Virus record (IMG/VR): IMGVR_UViG_3300046328_000207 | Location: 1 to 21,372 of that record | Length of the DNA stretch: 21,372 bases | Strand: one strand, 5' to 3' | From: a virus | Shown here: in pieces, positions 15,755 to 21,372 of the stretch | Layout: each line of letters begins with the position of its first letter | Numbering within the stretch: the stretch's first letter is position 1 | Made by a program: the position numbers and the translations under genes | Notes under the pieces: model-generated | The model's input: the letters and a program-made list of their open reading frames with translations, nothing else | Told to the model about the DNA's origin: nothing | The model's database searches: none

Positions 15755-16900
15755 TTATTCTGCAGCGATTGTATTCTCAGTCGCTTCAATCATTTTGTTT
15801 GGTTCAATATACAATTCAACTGTTTCATATCCTTTGTAATACATTAAAGTATCGAATGTCTTTAACATTGATTTCTGTAATGGTTTGATTACTGTTGCAG
15901 TAAAGTGTGCGTACGCTGTTTCAATTTCATCTTTGTTCGATCCCAATGAAGATCCACCTTCGTGATATAAACCTAACAATAAAGGTGAAGTGATTCTGTG
16001 TCCTGTTAATATTCTTGAAGTGATTCTAGACTCTAGGTTCACATAATAATCATCATTAGCAGATTCTATTGGTGTAACTGTTGGAGCGTGCTCAGCATCA
16101 TCAGAGAAAGCGATGAAAGCTTTATTTGCATTCTCAGAACCTCTAAAAGCCATTGTAATCTCATCATATATTTCTTGTCTTGCAAGAGGATCGGGTATAC
16201 CATTGTTCATTGAAATAAACAAACCTGGATTTAATCCATTTGCAAGCGCGCTGAGGTGGAATTTTGATACATTAATATCAATCTGAATATCATTTAAAGA
16301 TCCAGCGTATGATGGTAATGGGTAAAACAAGTTACCTGGTTCATAATCAAAGCAATATAAAACTTGAGATGGATTTGTTTCAGCACATGAAGGATCGAAA
16401 GCTTTATATTCAATTGGTCTAAATCTTCTGTATTGACCCCAATCTGATGAGTAGTAATAGTATTCTGGTCTATCGATGTCTGGTACATGAATACCTGATC
16501 TAACCTTTGTAAAGTCCATGTGATAGAACTCTGCAATTGTTTCGCCATCGTTAGCCCAAATGATATTCATTGCATAACCTCCAAATGTTAAATAGTCTAA
16601 TGCACACTTTTCGAATACATCATTCCAAGATTCTTTTGGATTTGCTCTTTTTAACAAATAATTGTCTTCTTCTTTTTTGGTCTTTAAACCTTGACCGATA
16701 ACACCGTCTAATTTAGACATAATGGCAGTACGATTCATTGCCGATTTCTGATATAAACCAGCAACAAAACCAGGCCACTGATTGTCTACTCCGTAATCGA
16801 TCCACTTTTTACCAGCTCTTTCTACGAATATTGGTAATTCTACTTCTATTCTGTCGACATTAAACGAAAAGTAGTTTTTGTTTTGAGATATTTCTGCCAT
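15755..16900 (-). CDS. Portal protein, PBSX/SPP1-related (381 aa)
   Basis: The protein forms the dodecameric portal at one capsid vertex, through which DNA enters and leaves. Portal-type features are visible: an N-terminal WIDYGVDNQWPGFVAGLYQK segment, SAMNRTAIMSKLDGVIGQGL, a clip/stem helix region with WNDVFEKCALDYLTFGGYAM, and the C-terminal helical part around LTGHRITSPLLLGLYHEGGS with FTATVIKPLQKSMLKTFDTL. At 381 residues it is in the short portal class often paired with PBSX-type large terminases, consistent with the terminase here. A 55-base A/T-rich leader separates it from the 78-aa gene; no clear promoter was seen in it. Confidence 0.85.
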   Translation of the reverse strand: MAEISQNKNYFSFNVDRIEVELPIFVERAGKKWIDYGVDNQWPGFVAGLYQKSAMNRTAIMSKLDGVIGQGLKTKKEEDNYLLKRANPKESWNDVFEKCALDYLTFGGYAMNIIWANDGETIAEFYHMDFTKVRSGIHVPDIDRPEYYYYSSDWGQYRRFRPIEYKAFDPSCAETNPSQVLYCFDYEPGNLFYPLPSYAGSLNDIQIDINVSKFHLSALANGLNPGLFISMNNGIPDPLARQEIYDEITMAFRGSENANKAFIAFSDDAEHAPTVTPIESANDDYYVNLESRITSRILTGHRITSPLLLGLYHEGGSSLGSNKDEIETAYAHFTATVIKPLQKSMLKTFDTLMYYKGYETVELYIEPNKMIEATENTIAAE

Positions 16901-16955
16901 TATATGGGTATTTTCTTTATTTTAAATATATGAATGTTGTAAACTGACAAAAAAA

Positions 16956-17192
16956 TTAAAAATCGTCATCAAAGTAGTCTCTAAAGTCCTTCAATACAGC
17001 ACAAAACTCAAAGTTTTGGTCTTCTAAAGCCTTGTTTAGTGCAACTTCGTAGACTTCTCTTTGTGAGATATCGTATGCAAGTGCTTGATTATTAAACAAA
17101 GCATAGAGGGCAAAGTATATTTGTTCTCTGTCCTCTATGCACATCTTTAAATATTGGTTGTATGTGAACTCAATCTCAAATTCTTCCATCAT
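16956..17192 (-). CDS. Small acidic hypothetical protein (78 aa)
   Basis: Function is not recognised. The product is helical, acidic at both ends (MMEEFEIEF and DFRDYFDDDF) and rich in aromatic residues, with no membrane segment. It starts 17 bases inside the 230-aa gene upstream, indicating translational coupling with that gene rather than with the portal. It could be a small DNA-mimic or partner protein, but nothing in the sequence proves this. Confidence 0.65.
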   Translation of the reverse strand: MMEEFEIEFTYNQYLKMCIEDREQIYFALYALFNNQALAYDISQREVYEVALNKALEDQNFEFCAVLKDFRDYFDDDF

Positions 17193-17868
17193 CCTCTTTT
17201 GGTTTTTTTACTGTATTGTAGTACCACTCCTTTTTCTTTCGAAGAGTTTCCATCTTGTTCTTCTCATACCAGTCTCTAGCTTGTTGCTGCTTCTTGCTTT
17301 TAGGTTTAACTTGAGTTTCACCTACTTCTGGTTTATCTATACGACTACAAGAAATATGGCGTTTAGTAAAAATATCGTTGTAGATTGGTGCTAAAATATG
17401 AGTTACAGATTTCTTTATAGACTTGTCATAGCTTTTTGAATTTGTAGGTCTAATGATTGCAATCTCTGTAATTTCTTGAGTAGCATCTACGTTGGCTAAT
17501 CTTCCTAACAGATAGGACCACAATAGAGCAGCTTCTTGTGATAACTGATATTCTATACATTCTGTGTAGATTGATCTTCTTCTGACATCTCCCATGAGTT
17601 CAGCTGAACAACGTAGAGTTACTTTGCCATCTACTCCTCTGATGGTTTCAATTAGACCAAGTTCTTTTAACTTCTTGGTCTCTTGAAATGCTTTGCCTTG
17701 TGGTGCATTATAGTTAACCGTATCGATATCATCTGTGTACATTTCAAAGTAATGATCTGGCCCATAAATAGCTGCAAACTTTGTGAGTAATCCTATGAGT
17801 AGAACTTGACCTTCTTTAGGATTAGTTGAGAGCCATTCTGAGTAACTTGATGGTATGTATAGTTTCAT
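17176..17868 (-). CDS. Hypothetical protein with winged-helix-like N-terminus and basic C-terminus (230 aa)
   Basis: Residues 10-90 show a helix-helix-wing pattern (EGQVLLIGLLTKFAAIYG, KAFQETKKLKELGLIETIRG, then VTLRCSAELMG) that suggests a winged-helix DNA-binding fold. The middle (TECIEYQLSQEAALLWSYLL) is helical. The last 50 residues are strongly basic with many Lys/Gln/Trp (KKQQQARDWYEKNKMETLRK), consistent with nucleic-acid binding. It lies between the HNH gene and the portal block. No named family is recognised; a role in replication or late regulation is speculative. Confidence 0.65.
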   Translation of the reverse strand: MKLYIPSSYSEWLSTNPKEGQVLLIGLLTKFAAIYGPDHYFEMYTDDIDTVNYNAPQGKAFQETKKLKELGLIETIRGVDGKVTLRCSAELMGDVRRRSIYTECIEYQLSQEAALLWSYLLGRLANVDATQEITEIAIIRPTNSKSYDKSIKKSVTHILAPIYNDIFTKRHISCSRIDKPEVGETQVKPKSKKQQQARDWYEKNKMETLRKKKEWYYNTVKKPKEDDGRI

Positions 17869-17941
17869 TTATTGTGTGTTATAATGTATGTATCTCTTTT
17901 TGAATTTTAATTGTTTTTTACAATTGTGAATGGTACATTTG

Positions 17942-18364
17942 TTACTTGCGTTTGATACCGATATCTGATCTTTGCTTTCTACCTTGTTGTATTGTAGGTC
18001 TATTAGCTTTAGCTGTCCATTGTAGATTATCAACATGATTGTTTTCTCTGTCACCGTCAATATGCTCTACAAATCGAAGTTGGTTTGGGTTTTCCATAAA
18101 GTTCTGAGCCACAAGACGATGCACATATTCACCAGTTGGTATACCTAACATTTTAGGAGATCCTACTCTACCTTTCCAAAATTGTCTGACTTCTCTTTCA
18201 CTAATTAAAGAGTTATCTTCTCTATAATGTTTTAGGATTACTCTACCATGGTTTGAGATTAACCACTCTGATAGACCTACTAATTCTGTTTTTGTACCAT
18301 TACTTTGTGGTATTCTGTAATTGATTTGTTTCTTCTTGAATGTTTTAAATTGTTCTGCTTTCAT
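17942..18364 (-). CDS. HNH homing endonuclease, NUMOD4-HNH type (140 aa)
   Basis: A short NUMOD4-like N-terminal part (GLSEWLISNHGRVILKHYRE) precedes the HNH nuclease core at residues 81-120, with VHRLVAQNFM, then VEHIDGDRENNHVDNLQW. His82, His101 and the Asn residues of the NNHVDNL segment match the metal-binding and catalytic pattern. Such free-standing enzymes nick or cut specific sites in related genomes and spread by repair. Its ATG is 2 bases after the stop of the preceding gene, and 73 bases without a gene follow it, which fits insertion between two older genes. Confidence 0.9.
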   Translation of the reverse strand: MKAEQFKTFKKKQINYRIPQSNGTKTELVGLSEWLISNHGRVILKHYREDNSLISEREVRQFWKGRVGSPKMLGIPTGEYVHRLVAQNFMENPNQLRFVEHIDGDRENNHVDNLQWTAKANRPTIQQGRKQRSDIGIKRK

Positions 18365-18366
18365 AA

Positions 18367-18714
18367 TTAAAATAATTGATTTTCTGTTTCTTGTTTAGGT
18401 ACACTCTGTGCTGTTGGTGTTAATTTTAATGGGTTAACTTTAAAAACCAAATCTGTGCTGCTGGGTGAAACTTGGTGACCACTGAGGTTAATGATATAAC
18501 CTTTAGCTAGAAGTTGGTTAAAGTTGTAGCAAATATCATCTACTCGAGTATCAAATATCTGTGCTGTCTTTAAAGGGTAGAAGGTTAGGTTCTCTTCTGA
18601 TTTATTCATTTTATAATAAAGAGCAAACATTGGTTTTTGCATACCATTTAGTTTCTTGTCCCTCATTATAAAGGCTGGAATTATTAAATCCATTTGTTGA
18701 TAACTTGTTTTCAT
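18367..18714 (-). CDS. Winged-helix-like replication or regulatory protein (115 aa)
   Basis: The product begins with a pattern often seen in phage replication proteins (DLIIPAFIMRDKKLNGMQKP followed by MFALYYKMNKSEENLTFYPL), then an HTH-like stretch (KTAQIFDTRVDDICYNFNQL) and a wing (GYIINLSGHQVSPSSTDLVF). The C-terminal 25 residues are polar and unstructured. It follows the candidate replication initiator by nine bases and is probably co-transcribed with it. It might assist initiation or act as a regulator; the exact role is not determined by sequence. Confidence 0.6.
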   Translation of the reverse strand: MKTSYQQMDLIIPAFIMRDKKLNGMQKPMFALYYKMNKSEENLTFYPLKTAQIFDTRVDDICYNFNQLLAKGYIINLSGHQVSPSSTDLVFKVNPLKLTPTAQSVPKQETENQLF

Positions 18715-18723
18715 AATTTTCTT

Positions 18724-19257
18724 TTATTTTATGTTTACTAGATCTAACCAGTTTTCTGGTATAACGGGTTTTTGGGGTTCTTCTGGCTTGGAAGAAGAAT
18801 CATTCTTTGATTCTTCTTCCCTAAAACTATTTTTATTAATAGTTTTAGTAGTTTTATTCTGTAACTCTCTGTTACATGATGTGTAACTCTCTGTTACATC
18901 AAAAGCTGTTTGTTGTAACTCTCTGTTACATGTAACTTTGTGTTCATTTATGATTTGAAGTAGTTTATTAACATTAACAGAGTACTCGTATTGTCCTTTA
19001 CCATGCTTTTTTCCTTCAATTAATATTCCTGATTTCTTTAGTTTATCAAATTTACGACTGATAGTTGCTCTTGAACAACCATACTCATCTGCAATTCTAC
19101 CTTTGGATTCATAAAACTTTTTGTTTTGTCTGGTCCAAGATTGTACACTTGATATAATTATAATTTCATAAATGTCAAAGCCCACTCCTAATAATGAATC
19201 TGGTATTGCTGTAAATTCTCCAGGTATTGTATTATTCTTTTTAGGTGGATTTTTCAT
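18724..19257 (-). CDS. Replication initiator-like HTH protein (177 aa) carrying iterons
   Basis: Residues 10-100 hold a conserved initiator-like fold: IPGEFTAIPDSLLGVGFDIY, a helix with VQSWTRQNKKFYES, and an HTH of the HTH_36 type (GRIADEYGCSRATISRKFDK, then LKKSGILIEG and a wing EYSVNVNKLLQII). Residues 105-160 are low complexity and coincide with repeated DNA: three identical 18-bp elements and two inverted repeats. The last 17 residues (KPVIPENWLDLVNIK) may contact a partner, as the C-terminus of lambda O does with the helicase loader. No helicase or loader is recognised here, so the protein could instead be a transcriptional regulator. Binding of its own iterons is predicted, not shown. 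Confidence 0.65.
   Translation of the reverse strand: MKNPPKKNNTIPGEFTAIPDSLLGVGFDIYEIIIISSVQSWTRQNKKFYESKGRIADEYGCSRATISRKFDKLKKSGILIEGKKHGKGQYEYSVNVNKLLQIINEHKVTCNRELQQTAFDVTESYTSCNRELQNKTTKTINKNSFREEESKNDSSSKPEEPQKPVIPENWLDLVNIK
18790..18820. repeat. Perfect 12-bp inverted repeat next to iterons
   Basis: GGAAGAAGAATC (18790-18801) and GATTCTTCTTCC (18809-18820) form a 12-bp stem with a 7-nt loop. The element lies inside the Rep-like coding region, in its Ser/Glu/Lys-rich linker. It may fold in single-stranded DNA or mRNA. Confidence 0.6.
18821..18848. repeat. Perfect 10-bp AT-rich inverted repeat next to iterons
   Basis: CTAAAACTAT (18821-18830) and ATAGTTTTAG (18839-18848) form a 10-bp stem around TTTTATTA. 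It directly abuts the other inverted repeat and lies 11 bases from the first iteron. This AT-rich part is the best candidate for the duplex-melting element of an origin. Confidence 0.55.
18860..18931. repeat. Three 18-bp iterons (candidate replication origin)
   Basis: TGTAACTCTCTGTTACAT occurs without mismatch at 18860-18877, 18882-18899 and 18914-18931, with start-to-start spacings of 22 and 32 bp. A half-site (TGTAAC) starts at 18931. Each copy is a dyad with 6-bp arms (TGTAAC/GTTACA) around TCTCT. Copies 1 and 3 are read in one codon phase (SCNREL and TCNREL) and copy 2 in another (VTESYT), so the identity is kept at DNA level and not for the protein. Iterons inside an initiator gene, beside an AT-rich segment, are the arrangement of lambda-type origins. 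Operator sites for autoregulation are the alternative. Confidence 0.75.
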
Positions 19258-19261
19258 ATTA

Positions 19262-19333
19262 TTATGCTATTTTTACCTCGTATTTTATCCCATAAATAAA
19301 TAGGATCGATTCAAATTGTTCTAACTTTGTCAT
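19262..19333 (-). CDS. Possible 23-aa small protein
   Basis: An ATG two bases after the stop of the 89-aa gene opens a 23-codon frame that ends four bases before the ATG of the initiator-like gene, filling the gap almost exactly. The product would be MTKLEQFESILFIYGIKYEV plus three residues. The fit to the gap and the tight spacing favour translation, perhaps as a leader peptide for the downstream gene; the short length leaves chance possible. Confidence 0.3.
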   Translation of the reverse strand: MTKLEQFESILFIYGIKYEVKIA

Positions 19334-19335
19334 GA

Positions 19336-19605
19336 TTATCTACCTATTTTTGTTATGTACCATTTTTTCTCTGGCATTGTTAGCGCACCTTTTAAAACAA
19401 GACCGTTACAAGTCCAATTGATCTCTTGCCAATTTAAACCAGTTGCTTGCATTAAAAAGTTAATGTTAGTTGGGAGTCCTTCTAATGAACGACGATAACA
19501 AGTCTGTAGTATTATAGCTTGTTCTAAAGTTAGTGAACCAGAAGTGACCAAATCATTTGTGTGTGAGTTGTAGTCTTCAACTGTGGGTAGGGATTGTGCT
19601 TCCAT
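19336..19605 (-). CDS. Small HTH-like protein at head of early operon (89 aa)
   Basis: The product is helical, with a central stretch (LTLEQAIILQTCYRRSLEGL) and a likely HTH/wing segment (NINFLMQATGLNWQEINWTC, then KGALTMPEKKWYITKIG). This looks like a small winged-helix protein. It is the first gene after the terminator pair and the promoter candidate, a position typical for an early regulator or replication accessory protein. No named family is recognised. Confidence 0.65.
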   Translation of the reverse strand: MEAQSLPTVEDYNSHTNDLVTSGSLTLEQAIILQTCYRRSLEGLPTNINFLMQATGLNWQEINWTCNGLVLKGALTMPEKKWYITKIGR

Positions 19606-19633
19606 AATTAATTTATATTTTTTATTGTTTGTT

Positions 19634-19663
19634 ATTATATTATATATTAAAACTTTGTTTCAA
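19634..19663 (-). promoter_or_regulatory. Promoter candidate upstream of early/replication operon
   Basis: Read on the minus strand, TTGAAA (19663-19658) is followed after 18 bases by TATAAT (19639-19634), a good match to a vegetative promoter. Transcription would start about 20 bases upstream of the ATG at 19605. The site lies just downstream of two terminator-like hairpins, where a new transcript would be expected. The surrounding DNA is very AT-rich, so chance matches are common, and the Bacteroidota consensus (TAnnTTTG) was not found here. Confidence 0.35.
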
Positions 19664-19701
19664 AATATTCATTTTTTAAAATTATAATATAATATTACAA
19701 C

Positions 19702-19732
19702 AAAAAGGCTCTGATCAGAACGACCAGAGCCT
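19702..19732 (-). terminator. Intrinsic terminator, second of a tandem pair
   Basis: Minus-strand hairpin with arms AGGCTCTG and CAGAGCCT (8 bp, plus positions 19706-19713 and 19725-19732) around an 11-nt loop, followed by TTTTT (19706-19702). It is GC-rich against an AT-rich background. It probably ends transcripts of the 64-aa gene and the upstream structural gene. Confidence 0.75.
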
Positions 19733-19751
19733 AAAACTATAGAAAAATAAT

Positions 19752-19859
19752 ATGAAAGAAGTCATCAAGAATTCAATGACTGTGATAGTATTTATACAAG
19801 TTATGCTAACTATGTTTCATAAAAAAGCCACTAATAAAATACTAGTGGCTTTAACATAA
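19752..19859 (+). other. Possible plus-strand 35-aa hydrophobic ORF between two hairpins (intergenic 19606-19934)
   Basis: The 329-bp gap holds two minus-strand terminators, a promoter candidate and this plus-strand ORF. The product would have a charged start (MKEVIKNS), one hydrophobic stretch (MTVIVFIQVMLTMF) and a basic polar end (HKKATNKILVALT). That is the shape of small membrane peptides, including type I toxins. It reads through one hairpin arm pair and no promoter for it was identified, so it may be chance. Confidence 0.2.
19821..19852 (-). terminator. Intrinsic terminator, first of a tandem pair
   Basis: Minus-strand hairpin with perfect 10-bp arms AAAGCCACTA/TAGTGGCTTT (19824-19833 and 19843-19852) and a 9-nt loop, with a run of six T on the minus strand (19826-19821), partly within the stem. 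It is the first stop signal after the 64-aa gene, 82 bases past its stop codon. Confidence 0.75.
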
Positions 19860-19934
19860 TAAAAACTATAAAAAAATATAAAAAAATCAATGGGAACAAT
19901 CCAATTAATTATTCTAACATATATATCGTTTAAT

Positions 19935-20129
19935 TTAAATTTGTTTCAATGAAATTACTTCATTTTCGATAATTATTTGACCTTCTTTAACTAAATTATC
20001 TACTTCTGTAGCAATATCAGCTGCGTCATAGCCATTTAATAGTCTACCAATCTCTTCAAGATTAGTTCCTTTCTTCATTTTTGTGTAGATGAAGACAACT
20101 TCTTGTACTTTTGTTTTTAAATCTTTCAT
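19935..20129 (-). CDS. Small winged-helix-like protein (64 aa)
   Basis: The product looks like a compact winged helix: helix 1 (KTKVQEVVFIYTKMKKG), the HTH-like pair (NLEEIGRLLNGYDAADIATE, then VDNLVKEGQ), and a short wing (IIIENEVISLKQ). It follows the structural gene by 15 bases and is the last gene before the terminators, so it is co-transcribed with a virion gene. It may be a small regulator; the target is unknown. Confidence 0.65.
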   Translation of the reverse strand: MKDLKTKVQEVVFIYTKMKKGTNLEEIGRLLNGYDAADIATEVDNLVKEGQIIIENEVISLKQI

Positions 20130-20144
20130 TTTAATGTTGTGTTT

Positions 20145-21372
20145 TTATGATATTGTTACTGAATCGATCCAAATATATTCTGCTGATAAATTACTTGCCA
20201 TACTAACAGCAAGATATGCGTACGATCCGGCATATAAATCTACGTTAGATTGGTTTTGTAAAGGCGTAAACGTATAGTCTGCCCAACTAGTAGTCAAAGA
20301 AAATGATTGTCGAAGACCTGCTGGTTGTGTAACTAATTGTGAAGGTGCACCGTATTCGCCATTTTTATTTATTAAAAAGTTAGCAGTTGTATTAGCAGAC
20401 GCTTTAGCTCTAATAGTTATAGTTTTAGGAGTTGCAAGTTCTGGTAAATAAAAGGATGAAATATCTACTAAAGCATCTCTAGAATTATCATTGTTATCTT
20501 TACCACTGTCTCTTCTCAATTTTAAAGAATTAGTGCCTGTTGAAAATTCTGTCGAATCTGCTTGTATTAAAGTACCACATCCAATAATTTGTTTATCGCC
20601 TTCAATATCTCTAACAGGACATGTCGATTGTGTACCGTTTATTAGTATAGATACTACATACGCAGCTGTACTCATATTTGGTATTACTGTACTAATATTT
20701 TGAGTAGGCATTAAAACTTGCACCTGTGCTGTTGGTTGTGTACGTATAGCCAATGGTCTAAATAATGGATTAGTAGATGGGTACGTACCGTATTGATTTA
20801 CATTTTGTACAGTATTATAACCATTAGCAAATAGTGCTTGAAATTGTGCAGTAGCTAACGGTGCAGTCCACGCTATATTATAATTGACAATAGTCCAAGT
20901 ACCGTTACTGGTTGGAGTTCTAACAGTTGCAGTAAAAAATCCATTAGCGTCCCAGGCTCTCATCCATAAATTATTAACTACGGTACTATATGCATTTGTT
21001 TGAATAGCGTTATTACCCGGGTTAGAAATAACGTATAAAGTATTAATTGTTAGTTTTTGTGGTACGTTTATCGAAGACAAATCACCTAAAGTAAATTGAG
21101 TAGCTGAGTTTAAATATAAATTACAACCTGTAGTAGCCTCTACACAGTTTATTTGCGTACCACCTGAAACTTGTAAAAACCAAATATTACCTAATTTAAA
21201 ATAATTATTTGATGGAATTGCTGTAAACCATTTAGTTCCATTCCACGGTTGTAAACCAGAAAATGCAAAATTATTAAAGGTATAACCACCAATAGCAGGT
21301 CCTGTTGTATTTCTAAAAATAGTGCCAGAGTTACCAGATACTGCTGTATAACTAACACCTGTAATACCGTTT
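20145..21372 (-). CDS. Tail fibre / surface structural protein, C-terminal 408 residues (runs off right edge)
   Basis: The frame is open from the right edge to TAA at 20145. The visible part is rich in Thr, Asn, Gly and Ser with beta-strand spacing, as in fibre or baseplate appendage proteins. The last 150 residues resemble a carbohydrate-binding jelly roll: CGTLIQADSTEFSTGTNSLK, then ATPKTITIRAKASAN, TTSWADYTFTPLQNQSNVDL and a closing AEYIWIDSVTIS. An upstream stretch has GLQPWNGTKWFTAIPSNNYF and a Cys pair (CVEATTGCNLYLNS). The nearest start-like codon (TTG at 21080) is unlikely to be the real start because coherent sequence continues upstream. Receptor or glycan binding is inferred. Confidence 0.7.
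   Translation of the reverse strand, partial: NGITGVSYTAVSGNSGTIFRNTTGPAIGGYTFNNFAFSGLQPWNGTKWFTAIPSNNYFKLGNIWFLQVSGGTQINCVEATTGCNLYLNSATQFTLGDLSSINVPQKLTINTLYVISNPGNNAIQTNAYSTVVNNLWMRAWDANGFFTATVRTPTSNGTWTIVNYNIAWTAPLATAQFQALFANGYNTVQNVNQYGTYPSTNPLFRPLAIRTQPTAQVQVLMPTQNISTVIPNMSTAAYVVSILINGTQSTCPVRDIEGDKQIIGCGTLIQADSTEFSTGTNSLKLRRDSGKDNNDNSRDALVDISSFYLPELATPKTITIRAKASANTTANFLINKNGEYGAPSQLVTQPAGLRQSFSLTTSWADYTFTPLQNQSNVDLYAGSYAYLAVSMASNLSAEYIWIDSVTIS

Noticed and set aside
17869-18060. 63-codon minus-strand ORF overlapping the 3' end of the HNH gene
   Set aside because: Its first two thirds are the out-of-frame shadow of the HNH core; the product has no coherent pattern and the HNH frame is clearly real.
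21078-21080. TTG at 21080 as the start of the right-edge structural protein
   Set aside because: The frame continues open to the window edge with coherent protein sequence, so the gene is partial and starts outside the window.
1-21372. tRNA genes, CRISPR arrays, insertion sequences, integrase or attachment sites
   Set aside because: No cloverleaf-like sequence, regular spacer-repeat array, transposase or integrase motifs were seen on either strand by eye.

Overview
The window is an AT-rich stretch of a tailed double-stranded DNA phage (free phage or prophage; no integrase, repressor or host gene is visible). All confident genes lie on the minus strand, so transcription runs from high to low coordinates. 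The host is most likely a Bacteroidota bacterium, flavobacterial in style. The leaders are A-rich and mostly lack a Shine-Dalgarno sequence, and the baseplate, adaptor and tail-terminator proteins look like families I associate with Bacteroidota phages. The tail genes (chaperone, tape measure, tail-tip proteins) point to a long-tailed, probably siphovirus-like virion.

Layout in the direction of transcription. (1) 21372-20145: C-terminal part of a virion or fibre-like protein cut by the right edge, then a 64-aa gene and two terminator-like hairpins. (2) 19.6-17.2 kb: a promoter candidate, small winged-helix-like proteins, a replication-initiator-like HTH gene carrying three identical 18-bp repeats and two inverted repeats (candidate origin), an HNH homing endonuclease and two unknown proteins. 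(3) 16.9-12.0 kb: head-assembly and packaging block with portal, adaptor-like protein, a 47-aa gene, small terminase-like protein, a hairpin terminator, a sigma-factor-like protein, a cluster of small genes including two membrane proteins, and the large terminase. (4) 11.95-0 kb: tail block with terminator-like protein, gp10-like completion protein, a tail assembly chaperone with a probable programmed -1 frameshift, a baseplate protein, a 2133-aa tail-tip protein with an inserted beta-propeller, and a tape measure protein cut by the left edge.

The strongest observations are two. The tail chaperone gene has a T9 slippery run in the correct register. Downstream of it, the -1 frame is open for 102 codons, has normal codon use, and ends just before the next gene, while the zero frame also stays open for 95 codons. 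The replication-like gene carries three perfect 18-bp iterons in two different reading frames, next to two perfect inverted repeats, an arrangement resembling the lambda O gene and origin. Major capsid and tail tube genes were not found and presumably lie outside the window.
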